A stretch of 64,000 nt of DNA from Pelagibius sp. CAU 1746 (GCF_039839785.1 NZ_JBDOQT010000002.1:186001-250000), one strand, 5' to 3'; positions 46,533 to 56,818 are shown, counted from the first letter of the stretch. Program-made: numbers and translations. The notes: generated by a model from the letters alone, not told the origin.

Positions 46533-47909
46533 TCAGAGCGCCATATCCGACACGAATTCCTCGAACTTGCCGCTATCGCGCTCCGAGAGCCGGTCGTGAT
46601 AGCTGAAGACGATTTCGAAGGGGTGGCCGAGGTTCTTCACGATCAAGGCGCGCTGCGCGGCCTCTTCGGCTTCGGTCAGTGGCTCCGAGACCACCATCCG
46701 CTTTTCGATCGTATCGGCGCTGCGCTGAACGTACTGGAAAGCGCGGACCTTGTCGGTAATCGCGCGGTAGTCGTCGTGGTAGCCGAAGTTCGGAAACACC
46801 GAGCGCCCATCGGGCAGCACCATGCGGTTGCGCCTGCGCCCAAGCACCCTGTTGATCGTCGGCAGGCCGCGCCCGCAGGCGCAGGCGGAGCCGGCCTCGG
46901 CGTAGTCGCCCAGTTCGTAGCGGATCAGCGGGCTGGCGAAGTTGTGCAGGCAGGTAACCAGCACCCGCCCCGTTTCGCCGGGACTGCAGGGCCGGCCCTC
47001 GTCGTCGACGACCTCCAGCACCACGTTCTCCGACTGCACGTGGTAGGTCTCGTGCAGCGGACATTGAACGGCCAGGTATCCGGCCTCCTCGCAGCTATAG
47101 GAATCCTTCAGCGGGACGTCCCAGGCGAGGCTCACCTGGCGGCGCAGGTCGTCGGTCACCGTCTCGCCGACCGTCATCACCTGCTTCAGGTTCTCGAAGC
47201 CGATCTCCCGGTCGCGGCAGTAACTGGCCAGGGCCATGAAATTGGACGGAAATGAAATGAGATAATCCGGCCGCTCGCGCCGCAGCCATGCGACCTGCTC
47301 GTCCAAGCCCGCGACGACATTCAGCATGACCGCCGGCCCGGTCGGATAGATGGTTCCCGACGCCGGCCCCCAGGTTTCGCTGCGCGCGCCCGCCGGAGCT
47401 AGGGCAGTGCCGGCCCGCGCCTTGCGGATCGCCCCCAGCTTGCCGCCCAGGTCGCGCCCCTGCCAGAAGTGCTCGCGCATGACACAAGCGCGCCAGAACA
47501 GGCCCGTGACCTCGGTGCCGAAAATGCGCACGGCGCGGCCCGTGGAGCCCGACGTTTCGATGGTGTAACGCTTGCCATGCGACTTGGGCAAGGAGGCCGC
47601 GTTGACGTCCCCGGCGGCGGCCTGGAGCTCCGCGCGCGTCAGAATCGGCAGGCGTTGCAGGGTTTCCCACGTCACCTTCGCGGTTGCATCGACCCCCGCA
47701 TCGACGAAGCGCCGGCGATAGAGCGGTACCGTCTGGGCGGCGTGGGCGAAAAGCAACTGCAGCTGGCGCGCCTGCTGGGCGAAGAGCTCTTCGGGCGTCA
47801 TCCACTGGGTCTGCTCGAACTGGTAGAGGACCGACAGCAGCAGCGAGGCCATGCGGCCCGGAATCGCCGGCGTGACGATTCCCGGCACTGTCGAACGCGG
47901 TATCTGCAT
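46533..47909 (-). CDS. PaaK/CapK-like adenylate-forming ligase
   Basis: The 458-residue protein resembles the phenylacetate-CoA ligase / CapK group of AMP-forming enzymes. ETSGSTGRAVRIFG is the phosphate-binding loop near 117, DSYSCEEAGYLAVQCP binds the adenylate, and FASPLIRYELGDYAEAG carries the ribose-contacting Asp. A CACGRGLP motif suggests a zinc site as in PaaK. The acid substrate is unknown; CapK relatives work in polysaccharide or secondary-metabolite pathways. A good binding site (GGAGGGGGG) precedes the ATG. Confidence 0.87.
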   Translation of the reverse strand: MQIPRSTVPGIVTPAIPGRMASLLLSVLYQFEQTQWMTPEELFAQQARQLQLLFAHAAQTVPLYRRRFVDAGVDATAKVTWETLQRLPILTRAELQAAAGDVNAASLPKSHGKRYTIETSGSTGRAVRIFGTEVTGLFWRACVMREHFWQGRDLGGKLGAIRKARAGTALAPAGARSETWGPASGTIYPTGPAVMLNVVAGLDEQVAWLRRERPDYLISFPSNFMALASYCRDREIGFENLKQVMTVGETVTDDLRRQVSLAWDVPLKDSYSCEEAGYLAVQCPLHETYHVQSENVVLEVVDDEGRPCSPGETGRVLVTCLHNFASPLIRYELGDYAEAGSACACGRGLPTINRVLGRRRNRMVLPDGRSVFPNFGYHDDYRAITDKVRAFQYVQRSADTIEKRMVVSEPLTEAEEAAQRALIVKNLGHPFEIVFSYHDRLSERDSGKFEEFVSDMAL

Positions 47910-47995
47910 CCTGCCCCCCTCCTAAACCGCCGCCAGTTGCCGCTCCGCAAAGCGGGGACCTTCGCCGGCGGCCGCAAACGCGGGCCGGCAGGACG

Positions 47996-49124
47996 TCACG
48001 CCTCGGCCCCGGCCTCCCCCGAGCCCCGGTCCAGGCGCGCCGCCAGGGAGGCCTCAAGAAAATCGTCAATGTCGCCGTCCAGCACGCCCTGGGCGTTGCC
48101 CTTCTCCACCGCCGTGCGCAGGTCCTTCACCATCTGGTAGGGCTGCAACACGTAGGAGCGGATCTGATGCCCCCAGCCGATGTCGGTCTTAGAGTCCGCC
48201 TCCGCCTGTGCCTCGGCCTCGCGCTTCTGCAACTCGTGCTCGTAGAGGCGGGCGCGCAGCATGCTCCAGGCCTGGGCCCGGTTCTTGTGCTGCGAACGGT
48301 CGTTCTGGCACTGCACCACGATGCCGGTCGGCAGGTGGGTGATGCGGATCGCCGAATCGGTCTTGTTGACGTGCTGACCGCCAGCGCCCGAGGCGCGGTA
48401 GGTGTCGATGCGCACGTCCTTGTCCTGGACCTCGATCTCGATGGCGTCGTCGACCACCGGATAGACCCAGACCGAGGCGAAGGAGGTATGCCGGCGCGCC
48501 TGGGAGTCGAAGGGCGAGATGCGCACCAGGCGATGCACGCCGGACTCGGTCTTCAGCCAGCCGTAGGCGTTCTGCCCGATCACCCGCACAGACGCCGACT
48601 TGATCCCCGCCTCTTCGCCGGCGCTTTCTTCCAGCCACTCGATCTTGTAGCCATGGGCCTCGGCCCAGCGCACGTACATGCGCAGCAGCATCTGCGCCCA
48701 ATCCTGGGCCTCGGTGCCGCCGGCGCCGGCGTTGACTTCCAGGTAGCAGTCGTTGGCATCGGCCTCGCCGGAGAGCAGGCTTTCGAGCTGCCGCTTGGCC
48801 GCACGCGCCTGCAGGGCCTCGAGCTGGCTCTGGGCCTCCTGGATGCTGTCCTCGTCATCCTCCGCCTCGCCCAGCTCGGCCAGGGTGACGGCGTCCTCCA
48901 GCTCGCCTTCGATGGCGTGGAACTCCTTCAGCGACTGCTCCAAGTGGGTGCGCTCGCGCATCACCTTCTGGGCGCTCTCCGGGTCGTTCCAGAGTTCGGG
49001 GTTCTCGGCCTCGGCGTTCAGCTCGTCGAGGCGCAGCGTCGCGGCATCGACGTCAAAGATGCCTCCTCAGCAGGGCCAACGACTGACGAACCTCGTCTGC
49101 CACCGCTTGGATTTCGGCGCGCAT
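47996..49124 (-). CDS. prfB: Peptide chain release factor 2 (programmed +1 frameshift)
   Basis: RF2 releases proteins at UGA and UAA. The gene starts at ATG 49124 with a 23-codon first part ([20 protein letters not shown]...) ending at an in-frame TGA at 49055-49053. Ribosomes must shift +1 there to continue into the long second frame. The main body has the SPF anticodon-like tripeptide (RISPFDSQ) and the GGQ catalytic loop ([19 protein letters not shown]-like). The complete protein is about 375 residues, normal for RF2. The frameshift autoregulates RF2 level by using its own stop codon. Confidence 0.96.
49053..49067 (-). promoter_or_regulatory. RF2 programmed +1 frameshift site
   Basis: On the minus strand the sequence is AGGAGG CAT CTT TGA C: a Shine-Dalgarno-like AGGAGG (49067-49062) three bases before the slippery CTT, followed by TGA and C. 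Spacing and bases match the classic prfB frameshift signal of many bacteria. Confidence 0.95.
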
Positions 49125-49250
49125 AAGCACTCCTTGGTCATTCTATGATGGGCCGCTGCCCGAATACCTTCCAGGGCCGCGGCTGGATATTTCCCGGGAA
49201 CTTGTAGCGGATTCCGCCTCCCCCCGTACAGACCCTCTTGCGCGGAGGCC

Positions 49251-51692
49251 CTAGTAGAGGCCTCCGGTGCCGCTGGCGGCGGTGCTGCCGGTGGAGGGGT
49301 TGTAGCCGCCGTCCAGCACCACCTGGCGCCCGGGTGCCGGCTCGGTGCCCGGCTTGAAGGCCTCCAGGAAGACGTGCTTGTCGCCGGGCCGCGCCAACTG
49401 GCCGTTTTCGGCGTTGAGGCGCACCAGGCGGATCCCCGGCGGGATACGGAAGGGCACCGTGTCCTCCTTGGTCAGCGCCTCGGCCATAAAGGACTTGAAC
49501 AGCGGCGCGGCGACGTTGGAGCCGGTGTCGCGCGGGCCCAGGGTGCGCGGCTCGTCGAAACCGACGAAGACGCCAACGGCCAGATCGGGGCTGAACCCGA
49601 TGAACCAGGTATCGATGTTATCGTTGGTGGTGCCGGTCTTACCGCCCAACGGCATGCCCAGGGAGGCGATGCGCCGGCCGGTGCCGCGCTGGACCACGCC
49701 CTGCAGCATACCGACGATCTGGTAGGCGGAGGCGGGATCGGCCACCTGCTCGCGCTCGTCGGGCAGTTCCGGCGGCGCCTGGCCCTGCCAGGCCTCGACA
49801 CGGCAGACCTCGCACTCGCGCAGGTCGTGGCGGTAGATGGTGCGGCCATGGCGGTCCTGCACCCGGTCGATCAGCGTCGGCGAGATGCGCTTGCCGCCGT
49901 TCACCAGCATGGCGTAGCCGGTGGTGATCTGCATCAGGGTGGTTTCGCCGGCGCCCAGCGACATGGAGAGCACGGGCTCCATGTTTTCGATGATGCCGAA
50001 GCGGCGCGCGTAGTCCACCACCTTCTCCATGCCGATGGTCTGTGCCAGGCGCACCGTCATCAGGTTGCGCGACTTCTCGATCCCGACGCGCATGGGGGTC
50101 GGACCGTAGAATTCCTTGGAGTAGTTGGAGGGCTTCCACTTGCCCAAGCCGGGACCCTGGTCCAGCACGAAGGGCGCGTCCAGGATCATGGTCGCCGGGG
50201 TGAAGCCGCTGTCGAGCCCGGCCAGATACACGAAGGGCTTGAAGGCCGAGCCCGGCTGGCGCTTGGCCTGCGTCACGCGGTTGAACTCGCTGCGCTCGTA
50301 GGAAAAGCCGCCGGCCATGGCCAGGACCCGGCCGGTGTGCGGGTCCAGCGCCACCAGCCCGCCGTTTACGTCGGGGATCTGGCGCAGACCGAAGGCGCCC
50401 GTGTCGTAAGCCTTGCCGTCGCCGTCCTCCGTCACGGCTTCGACCAGGATCACGTCGCCCGCCTTCAGCACGTCGCCCGGCTTTTTCGGCTGATGGCCGA
50501 TGCGCTGGTCTTCGATCCATTTGCGCGCCCAGGTCAGCTCGGCCATGGGGATGTGCCCCGTGGTGCCGTCGTCCAGGACAATGTCCGCCTGCTTGGCGCC
50601 GGTGGCGGTCACCGCCGCCAGCCGCCAGGCCGTATCGATGCCGATGGGGCGCTCGATCTCCTGCAGGCGCCGCACCGCGTCCGCCCCCTCGCCCAGTTCG
50701 ATCTCCTGCAGCGGTCCGCGCCAGCCGTGGCGGCGGTCATAGTCGACAAGACCTTCGCGCAGCACCCGGTTGGCGATCGACTGCAGGCGCGGGTCAAGGG
50801 TCGTGCGTACCGAGAGGCCACCGGTATAGAGGCTCTCGTCACCGTAGAGGCGGGCCAACTCGCGCCGGGTCTCCTCGGCGAAGTACTGGGCCTCGACCAC
50901 TTCGGTATCGTCACGCTCGCGCACCACCAGCGGCTCGCCCCGGGCCGCCTGGGCCTCCTCCTGGGTGATCCGCCCGTCCTCGGCCATGCGGCCGATCACC
51001 CAGTTTCGCCGCTCCACCGCGGCGGCGTGCTTGCGCACCGGGTGATAGTTGTTCGGCGCCTTGGGCAGGGCCGCCAGATAGGCGGCCTCGGCGATGGTCA
51101 GTTCGTCGAGCGACTTGTTGAAATAGTTCAGCGCCGCCGCCGCCACGCCGTAGGAACCGAAGCCCAGGTAGATCTCGTTGAGATAGAGCTCCAGGATCGT
51201 TTCCTTGGTGAAGGCGTGCTCGATGCGGAAGGCCAGGATGGCCTCCTTGATCTTGCGCTCCAGGGCGACCTCGTTGCTCAGCAGGAAGTTCTTGGCCACC
51301 TGCTGGGTGACGGTCGAACCGCCCACCGGGCGCCGGTCGGAGCCCAGATTGGCGATGTTGGTGACCACGGCGCGCAGCACGGAGACGAAGTCGACGCCCG
51401 GGTGGTCGTAGAAGTTCTTGTCCTCGGCGGAGAGGAAGGCATTGGTGATGCGGCGCGGAATCGCCGTGATCGGCACGAAGACCCGCTTCTCGGTCGCGTA
51501 CTCGGCCAGCAGGCGGCCGTCGCCGGCATGCACGCGGGTCACCGTCGGCGGCTCATAGTTGGCCAGTTGGCTGTAATCGGGCAGGCCGCGGCCATAGTGA
51601 TAAAACACGTAGAACAGGCCGCCGGCCCCGATGACGGCGCAAATCAGGGCCAATCCGAACAGGACGCCGATGATCTTAAAGGCACGTTTCAA
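49251..51692 (-). CDS. mrcA: Penicillin-binding protein 1A
   Basis: This bifunctional peptidoglycan glycosyltransferase/transpeptidase is anchored in the inner membrane. I choose TTG 51692 as start because GGAG sits 8 bases upstream and the protein then begins right before its membrane helix (VLFGLALICAVIGAGGLFYV). A longer frame reaches 51815. The glycosyltransferase domain has AEDKNFYDHPGVD and GGSTVTQQVAKN. The transpeptidase domain has the catalytic Ser in GSAFKPFVYL, a SRN triad in IEKSRNLM and KTGTTND. An OB-like domain lies between them. Length (813) is typical. Confidence 0.95.
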   Translation of the reverse strand: MKRAFKIIGVLFGLALICAVIGAGGLFYVFYHYGRGLPDYSQLANYEPPTVTRVHAGDGRLLAEYATEKRVFVPITAIPRRITNAFLSAEDKNFYDHPGVDFVSVLRAVVTNIANLGSDRRPVGGSTVTQQVAKNFLLSNEVALERKIKEAILAFRIEHAFTKETILELYLNEIYLGFGSYGVAAAALNYFNKSLDELTIAEAAYLAALPKAPNNYHPVRKHAAAVERRNWVIGRMAEDGRITQEEAQAARGEPLVVRERDDTEVVEAQYFAEETRRELARLYGDESLYTGGLSVRTTLDPRLQSIANRVLREGLVDYDRRHGWRGPLQEIELGEGADAVRRLQEIERPIGIDTAWRLAAVTATGAKQADIVLDDGTTGHIPMAELTWARKWIEDQRIGHQPKKPGDVLKAGDVILVEAVTEDGDGKAYDTGAFGLRQIPDVNGGLVALDPHTGRVLAMAGGFSYERSEFNRVTQAKRQPGSAFKPFVYLAGLDSGFTPATMILDAPFVLDQGPGLGKWKPSNYSKEFYGPTPMRVGIEKSRNLMTVRLAQTIGMEKVVDYARRFGIIENMEPVLSMSLGAGETTLMQITTGYAMLVNGGKRISPTLIDRVQDRHGRTIYRHDLRECEVCRVEAWQGQAPPELPDEREQVADPASAYQIVGMLQGVVQRGTGRRIASLGMPLGGKTGTTNDNIDTWFIGFSPDLAVGVFVGFDEPRTLGPRDTGSNVAAPLFKSFMAEALTKEDTVPFRIPPGIRLVRLNAENGQLARPGDKHVFLEAFKPGTEPAPGRQVVLDGGYNPSTGSTAASGTGGLY

Positions 51693-51921
51693 GCTCTTTT
51701 CTCCGCCGGGCGCCTCCGCCCGCTTCCTGGCCGCCACCGGCCCGGCGCTCCCACTAGAGCATCCTGGCCGAATGCTACGCAGTGAGGCGTTAAGGAACCT
51801 CAACCGAGGATGCAAGCGCTTTCATATCAAGGGCTAGCACGAAAATGTGGCAGCCCTGTGATAGCCGGCACCCCGGTTTCCGGGCCGTCCGGGGCAACCC
51901 GGCGCCGCCGCCAAGGCAGCC

Positions 51922-53148
51922 TCAGGACCGGCTTGCCGCTTTCTGCTTTTCGAAATAGTCGTCAATCGCCCGAATAATCGAAGCGACTATCTTATCCCGA
52001 TGCGCCTTGCTGCGCAAAAGCCGCTCTTCCTGGCGATTGGACATATAGCCGATCTCGAAGAGGATGGAGGGCACCACCGGCGATTTCAGCACCGCGAAGC
52101 CCGCGAAACGGTGGGTATTGCGCAACAGCTTGGCCTCCCGGCCGACCTCGCGCACCAGGTCGTTGGCGAACTTCTTGGAGAGGTTCATGGTCTCGCGCTG
52201 GGCCAGGTCGATCAGGATATTGCGCACGTCGCCGGTCTGGTCGGTCAGGTCGACGCCGGCCAGCACGTCGGCGGCATTCTCCGCCGCCGCCAGGGCGGCG
52301 GCCTCCTTGTCCGAGGCGGTCTCGGACAGCGTATAGATCGAGGCCCCGCGGATCTTGCCGGAGCTGTGCACGTTGGCATGCAGGGAGATGAAAAGCTCGC
52401 CCTCGGCCTCCTGAGCCAGGCGGATGCGTTCACGCAGCTTCAGGAAGACGTCGCGCTCGCGGGTCATGACCACGCGATAGCGCCCGGTCGCCTCCAGCGC
52501 CGCCTTCAAGGCCTTGCCGTAGTCCAGGGTCAGGTTCTTCTCGTGCGAGCCCGAAACCCCCACGGCGCCAGGATCGACGCCGCCATGGCCCGGGTCGATG
52601 ACCACCGTCGGGCGGGCGTCGGCGGGCTTGACCGGCGGCAGCGGCGGTACCGCCTCGGCCAAGGGCTTCAAAGGGCGGTCGGAGACCGAGGCCTCACCCG
52701 TCTCCTGGCTCTGGGCGGCGAAATAGCGCTCCCGGCTGACCTCCTCGACGTCGATCACCAAGCGATGCGGCTTGCCGTCGCGCGGCGGAATCACGAAAAC
52801 CTTCTGCAGGTGTACCGGCCGCTTGACGTCCAGCACCACCCGGCTGGTCCCCGGCGCGAAGAGGCCGAAGCGCAGGTCGCTGATTAGGCCGCGCGCCCGT
52901 GGCTGCCGGTCACCGGGCAGCGACCAGTCGACCTCCGGCAGATCCAGGACCACGCGGAAGGGATCGGGCAAGGTGAAGACCCGGTAAGGCAGGTCCTCAC
53001 TCAACTCCAGGACGAAGCGGGTGCGCTCCGGGGTCTCGCCGATGCGCGCAGCGGTCACCTGGGGCTTGGCGAGCGCGGACCCGGGCATGGCCGCGCCCGC
53101 GGCACCCGTCAGGACGACCATGGCCAGCAAGAGGAGCCGAATCTTCAA
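51922..53148 (-). CDS. amiC: N-acetylmuramoyl-L-alanine amidase with AMIN domain
   Basis: This periplasmic amidase splits septal peptidoglycan. I choose TTG 53148 because it places a signal peptide at the N-terminus (IRLLLLAMVVLTGAAGAAMP); a longer frame to 53265 would bury it. An AMIN domain at ~35-140 (FVLELSEDLPYRVFTLPDPF) targets it to the septum. The Amidase_3 catalytic domain occupies ~200-400 with zinc ligands in VVIDPGHGGVDPGA, an EKNLTLDYGKAL Glu, and FISLHANVHS. The last ~25 residues are basic. The gene is one of two cell-wall genes in a row with mrcA. Confidence 0.93.
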   Translation of the reverse strand: MKIRLLLLAMVVLTGAAGAAMPGSALAKPQVTAARIGETPERTRFVLELSEDLPYRVFTLPDPFRVVLDLPEVDWSLPGDRQPRARGLISDLRFGLFAPGTSRVVLDVKRPVHLQKVFVIPPRDGKPHRLVIDVEEVSRERYFAAQSQETGEASVSDRPLKPLAEAVPPLPPVKPADARPTVVIDPGHGGVDPGAVGVSGSHEKNLTLDYGKALKAALEATGRYRVVMTRERDVFLKLRERIRLAQEAEGELFISLHANVHSSGKIRGASIYTLSETASDKEAAALAAAENAADVLAGVDLTDQTGDVRNILIDLAQRETMNLSKKFANDLVREVGREAKLLRNTHRFAGFAVLKSPVVPSILFEIGYMSNRQEERLLRSKAHRDKIVASIIRAIDDYFEKQKAASRS

Positions 53149-53909
53149 GTTGATTTCCCAAATATTGCGTAAGCTTAACGGCCCACTACCAGATATACGC
53201 GAACGCCGGGGAGCAGGCCAAGTCCTTCCGGCCGCCCCCGCACCGGAAATCGGCACATTTTCCAACGAATTTACAGGGCAAAATGGGCGTCAGCGAGGCG
53301 CGGCGCAACCTCGGCTTCGGAAAATGCGCGGCCATGGGGCCGGCCCCGCGGCCGCCGGCTCTCCTCTCCGGCTCCCTCTTGCCCAACCCTCTCCCGGCCC
53401 CGCCGGGAGAGGAATATTGGCTGGTAGACCATGGTCTTGCCTGATATTATTACGGACGTGATTCCTCTTGCCTCCCCGAGCCTTTCCCGGAAAGTGGCGT
53501 GGCAATGTGGCCGCGGCGCCTCGTTGAGGTGGCCGCGCAGTCTGCAAGAAGCAAGCCCGCGCGACAGGGGTGGAATGCCGAATCCGGGCAGGGAATCGCG
53601 AGACAACCGAGCCGCGTGGCCGCTCTCGTCAGCATAGCGCTTGCGACAGTGAAAGCGTGGCTCCCCCAAATTCACGGCCTGGCCCCTCTTATTGAGATGG
53701 TGTGTCCCGGCCGTCGAGGCGCTGGCGGCGGCTTCCATAGAAAAGCCGCATCGTCCACGACCTCGGAAATGAGAGCATGCTCGTTCCGATGACGGTCAAG
53801 ACATCGATAATGTCGACCAAACGAGTTCCCAAGACTTTCGCGCCGCGGCCGGGAGACAGAAAGGCTGTCCCCGAGGACCCCGCGTTGCGCGTTCCGGAGT
53901 TTTCCCTTT
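53149..53909. other. Long intergenic region / rne leader
   Basis: These 760 bp lie between the divergent amiC and rne genes. Short frames in it look accidental. Bacterial rne genes usually have long untranslated leaders through which RNase E controls its own mRNA; that may be the case here, as no gene fills the space. One strong inverted repeat occurs at 53388-53412. I could not assign promoters with confidence. Confidence 0.5.
53388..53412. repeat. Perfect 11-bp inverted repeat
   Basis: CCTCTCCCGGC and GCCGGGAGAGG are perfect complements around a CCC loop, preceded by CCCAAC. Composition resembles the palindromic elements at 22300 and 24331, so this may be another member of the dispersed repeat family. 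Confidence 0.6.
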
Positions 53910-56792
53910 ATGGCCAAACGTATGCTTATCGATGCCAGCCACCCGGAAGAAACCAGGGTGGTGGTTCAGTCTGGCAATCGACTTGAGGATTTCGACTACG
54001 AAACAAGTTCCAGGAAGCAATTAAAAGGCAATATCTACCTCGCCAAGGTGACGCGGGTAGAGCCCTCCCTTCAGGCGGCCTTCGTCGACTACGGGGGCAA
54101 TCGCCACGGCTTCCTGCCGTTCAGTGAAATCCATCCCGATTACTACCGCATCCCCATTGCCGACCGCGAGGCGCTGCTGGCCGAAGAGGCCGCGCTGAAG
54201 TCGGAGCCGGCCGACGAAGCCCCCGACGGCCCGGAGCTCGACGTCCCCGACCTGGATGAGACCGACGACGCCGGCGGCGAGCCTTTGGAGAACGCCCCCC
54301 TGGAAGACGGCGGCGACACGACGCTGGAAGGCGCCGAGGCGGCTGAAGACGAGGATACGGACGCGGGCGACGGCGCCGAGGGCGGGGCGGAAATGCGTGA
54401 GGCCGCCGCCGAAGGCGACGCGGAAACCGCGGATGACGAAGACGGCGAGAACGGCGGGACCGCCGCCGATCCCGAGCAGGTGGAGACCGAGGAAAGCGTC
54501 GACACCGTCGGCGGCGACGAACTGGAAGACGCCGCGCGCCGCCGGGCCCAGCTGCTGCGCCGCTACAAGATCCAGGAAGTGATCAAGCGCCGCCAGGTCA
54601 TGCTGGTGCAAGTGACCAAGGAAGAGCGCGGCAACAAGGGCGCGGCCCTGACGACCTATCTGTCGCTGCCCGGCCGCTACTGCGTGCTGATGCCCAACAC
54701 CAATAAGGGCGGCGGCATCAGCCGCAAGATCAGCAACGCCAGCGACCGCCGCCGGCTGAAGGGCATCCTGGCCGACCTCGAAATTCCCGACGGCATCGCC
54801 GTCATCGTGCGCACCGCCGGCAGCCAGCGCACGAAGGTGGAGATCCGCCGCGACTACGAATACCTGCTGCGGCTGTGGGACAACATCCGCCAGTCGACCC
54901 TGCAGTCGACGGCCCCGGCCCTCATCTACGAGGAAGCCAACCTGATCAAGCGGGCGATCCGCGACCTCTACAGCCGCGACACGGACGAGGTGCTGGTCGA
55001 CGGCGACGAGGGCTACAAGGCGGCCAAGGACTTCATGAAGTCGCTGACGCCCAGCCACGCCAAGAAGGTGCAGCAGTACAAGGATATCAACGTCCCGCTG
55101 TTCCAGCGCTACCAGGTGGAAAGCCAGCTCGACGCCATGCACTCCAACACCGTGCAGCTGCGCTCCGGCGGCTATCTGGTGTTCAACCAGACCGAGGCGC
55201 TGGTCGCCGTCGATGTGAACTCCGGCCGTGCCACGCGCGAAAGGCACATCGAGGAAACCGCCCTCAAGACCAACCTGGAGGCCGCCGAGGAAGTCGGACG
55301 GCAACTGCGCCTGCGCGATCTTGCCGGCCTCATCGTCATCGACTTCATCGACATGGAGGAATCGCGGCGCAACCGCGAGGTGGAGCGGCGCCTCAAGGAG
55401 GCGCTGCGCCACGACCGCGCGCGCATCCAGCTCGGCCGCATCTCGCCCTTCGGGCTTCTGGAGATGTCGCGCCAGCGCATGCGGCCCAGCCTCTTCGAGA
55501 GTTCGACGGAGACCTGTCCGCACTGTAAGGGCGACGGGCGCGTGCGCACGGTGGAATCCCTCGCCCTGCAGGTGCTCCGGCGGCTGGAGGAAGAGGGTAT
55601 CCGCGAGGCCGGCGGCGAGATGACGGTCACCGTGCCGACCCAGGTCGCCCTCTACCTGCTCAACAGGAAGCGCGATCACCTGGTCGCCATCGAGCAGCGC
55701 TACGACTTCAAGGTCTCGGTGGAAACCGACGACCATCTGGCCACCGACGACTTCACGATCGAGCGCGACGGCGCCGTCGTCGAGCGCCGCGCGGCGCCTG
55801 CCGAGGAACGCCGCGAATCGCGGCGCGACTCGCGGCGGGACTCGCGCCGCGAGGCGGAGAGCGAGGACGGCGAGCGCAAGCGCGGCCGTCGCCGCCGCTC
55901 CCGCCGCCGCAGGGACGAAGAGGAAGAAACCGAGTCCCAGGAGATGAGCGAGAGCTTGGCCGAAGAGGACGAGGCCGCCGAAGATCGCGAGGTCGAGGCC
56001 GGCGAGGAGCAGGACGGCGAGCGTCCGCGCAAGCGCAAGCGCCGCGGCAAGCGGGGCGGCCGTCGCCGCGCGCGGCGCCGCGACGACGAGGGCGAAAGCG
56101 AGACGCAGGACGCCGTCGAGGCGGCCGACGCCGAGGCCGAAGAGGGCGCCGAGGCCGAGACCGAGGACGCAGCCGAGGACGAGGTCGAGGAAAATGCCAA
56201 GCCGCGCGGCCGGCGCCGGCGCAGCACCCGCAAGGCCGAGCCCGAAGAGTCGACCAAAGCCGAGGCGGAAGACGCGGCCGAGGACGGCGGGATCGAGGCC
56301 GGTGCTTCCGAAGCCGCCGCAGAAGCCGAGGAGGAAGCCAAGCCGAAGTCACGGCGCCGCGGCACCCGCGGCAGCCGGGGAACGCGCGGCGGCAGAGGCC
56401 GCGCAGCCAAGCCGGCGGCGGGAGACTCCGGGGAAGAGGCCCTAGTTGCGGCTGAGGACAGCGCCGAAGCGCCCGCTGGAGACTCTCCCGTTGGAGAATC
56501 TCCCGTTGGGGAACCGGAGATCGAAGAACCGGCGGCGGCGGCAGCGGCCACGGAGGACGCCGAGGCCGAAGAAGATGCGGCCGAGGCCCCTGCCCTGGCG
56601 GCAGCCGGCACACCGCGGCCGGACATCACTTCGACCGATCCCAAGGTGGTGATCGAGCCGGCGACGCCTGCGAGCTCGGCGGCGGCCGAGCAGGTCGGCG
56701 ACCAGGAGGTCGAAACTCTGGAGCCGCCGCGCAGCGAGAAGAGCGAGGACGATCAGCCCAAGCGCCGGGGCTGGTGGAACCGCTTCGTCTGA
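53910..56792 (+). CDS. rne: Ribonuclease E/G
   Basis: RNase E starts mRNA decay and processes rRNA and tRNA. The 960-residue protein begins MAKRMLIDASHPEETRV. Its S1 domain (GNIYLAKVTRVEPSLQAAFV) is interrupted at ~96-210 by a very acidic, low-complexity insertion. The catalytic core resumes at RRRAQLLRRYKIQEVIKRR. It shows the DNase I-like active region (ALVAVDVNSGRAT; LRDLAGLIVIDFIDM) and the zinc link CPHCKGDGR. Residues ~640-960 are a disordered, alternately Arg- and Glu-rich scaffold for degradosome binding. The acidic insertion is a known feature of many alphaproteobacterial RNase E proteins. Confidence 0.96.
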   Translation: MAKRMLIDASHPEETRVVVQSGNRLEDFDYETSSRKQLKGNIYLAKVTRVEPSLQAAFVDYGGNRHGFLPFSEIHPDYYRIPIADREALLAEEAALKSEPADEAPDGPELDVPDLDETDDAGGEPLENAPLEDGGDTTLEGAEAAEDEDTDAGDGAEGGAEMREAAAEGDAETADDEDGENGGTAADPEQVETEESVDTVGGDELEDAARRRAQLLRRYKIQEVIKRRQVMLVQVTKEERGNKGAALTTYLSLPGRYCVLMPNTNKGGGISRKISNASDRRRLKGILADLEIPDGIAVIVRTAGSQRTKVEIRRDYEYLLRLWDNIRQSTLQSTAPALIYEEANLIKRAIRDLYSRDTDEVLVDGDEGYKAAKDFMKSLTPSHAKKVQQYKDINVPLFQRYQVESQLDAMHSNTVQLRSGGYLVFNQTEALVAVDVNSGRATRERHIEETALKTNLEAAEEVGRQLRLRDLAGLIVIDFIDMEESRRNREVERRLKEALRHDRARIQLGRISPFGLLEMSRQRMRPSLFESSTETCPHCKGDGRVRTVESLALQVLRRLEEEGIREAGGEMTVTVPTQVALYLLNRKRDHLVAIEQRYDFKVSVETDDHLATDDFTIERDGAVVERRAAPAEERRESRRDSRRDSRREAESEDGERKRGRRRRSRRRRDEEEETESQEMSESLAEEDEAAEDREVEAGEEQDGERPRKRKRRGKRGGRRRARRRDDEGESETQDAVEAADAEAEEGAEAETEDAAEDEVEENAKPRGRRRRSTRKAEPEESTKAEAEDAAEDGGIEAGASEAAAEAEEEAKPKSRRRGTRGSRGTRGGRGRAAKPAAGDSGEEALVAAEDSAEAPAGDSPVGESPVGEPEIEEPAAAAAATEDAEAEEDAAEAPALAAAGTPRPDITSTDPKVVIEPATPASSAAAEQVGDQEVETLEPPRSEKSEDDQPKRRGWWNRFV

Positions 56793-56818
56793 CGCTTCAC
56801 GATAGGCTGAAATGCGAA

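Noticed and set aside
49374-51785. An 803-codon open frame antisense to the PBP1A gene
   Set aside because: The composition is typical of antisense GC-rich shadow translation, rich in His, Gly, Val and Arg, with no domains. PBP1A is secure on the other strand.
54021-55736. A 571-codon frame antisense to rne, and a 744-codon frame (57406-59640) antisense to the aminotransferase/GGT genes
   Set aside because: Both are shadows of well-supported genes, without domains or ribosome binding sites.
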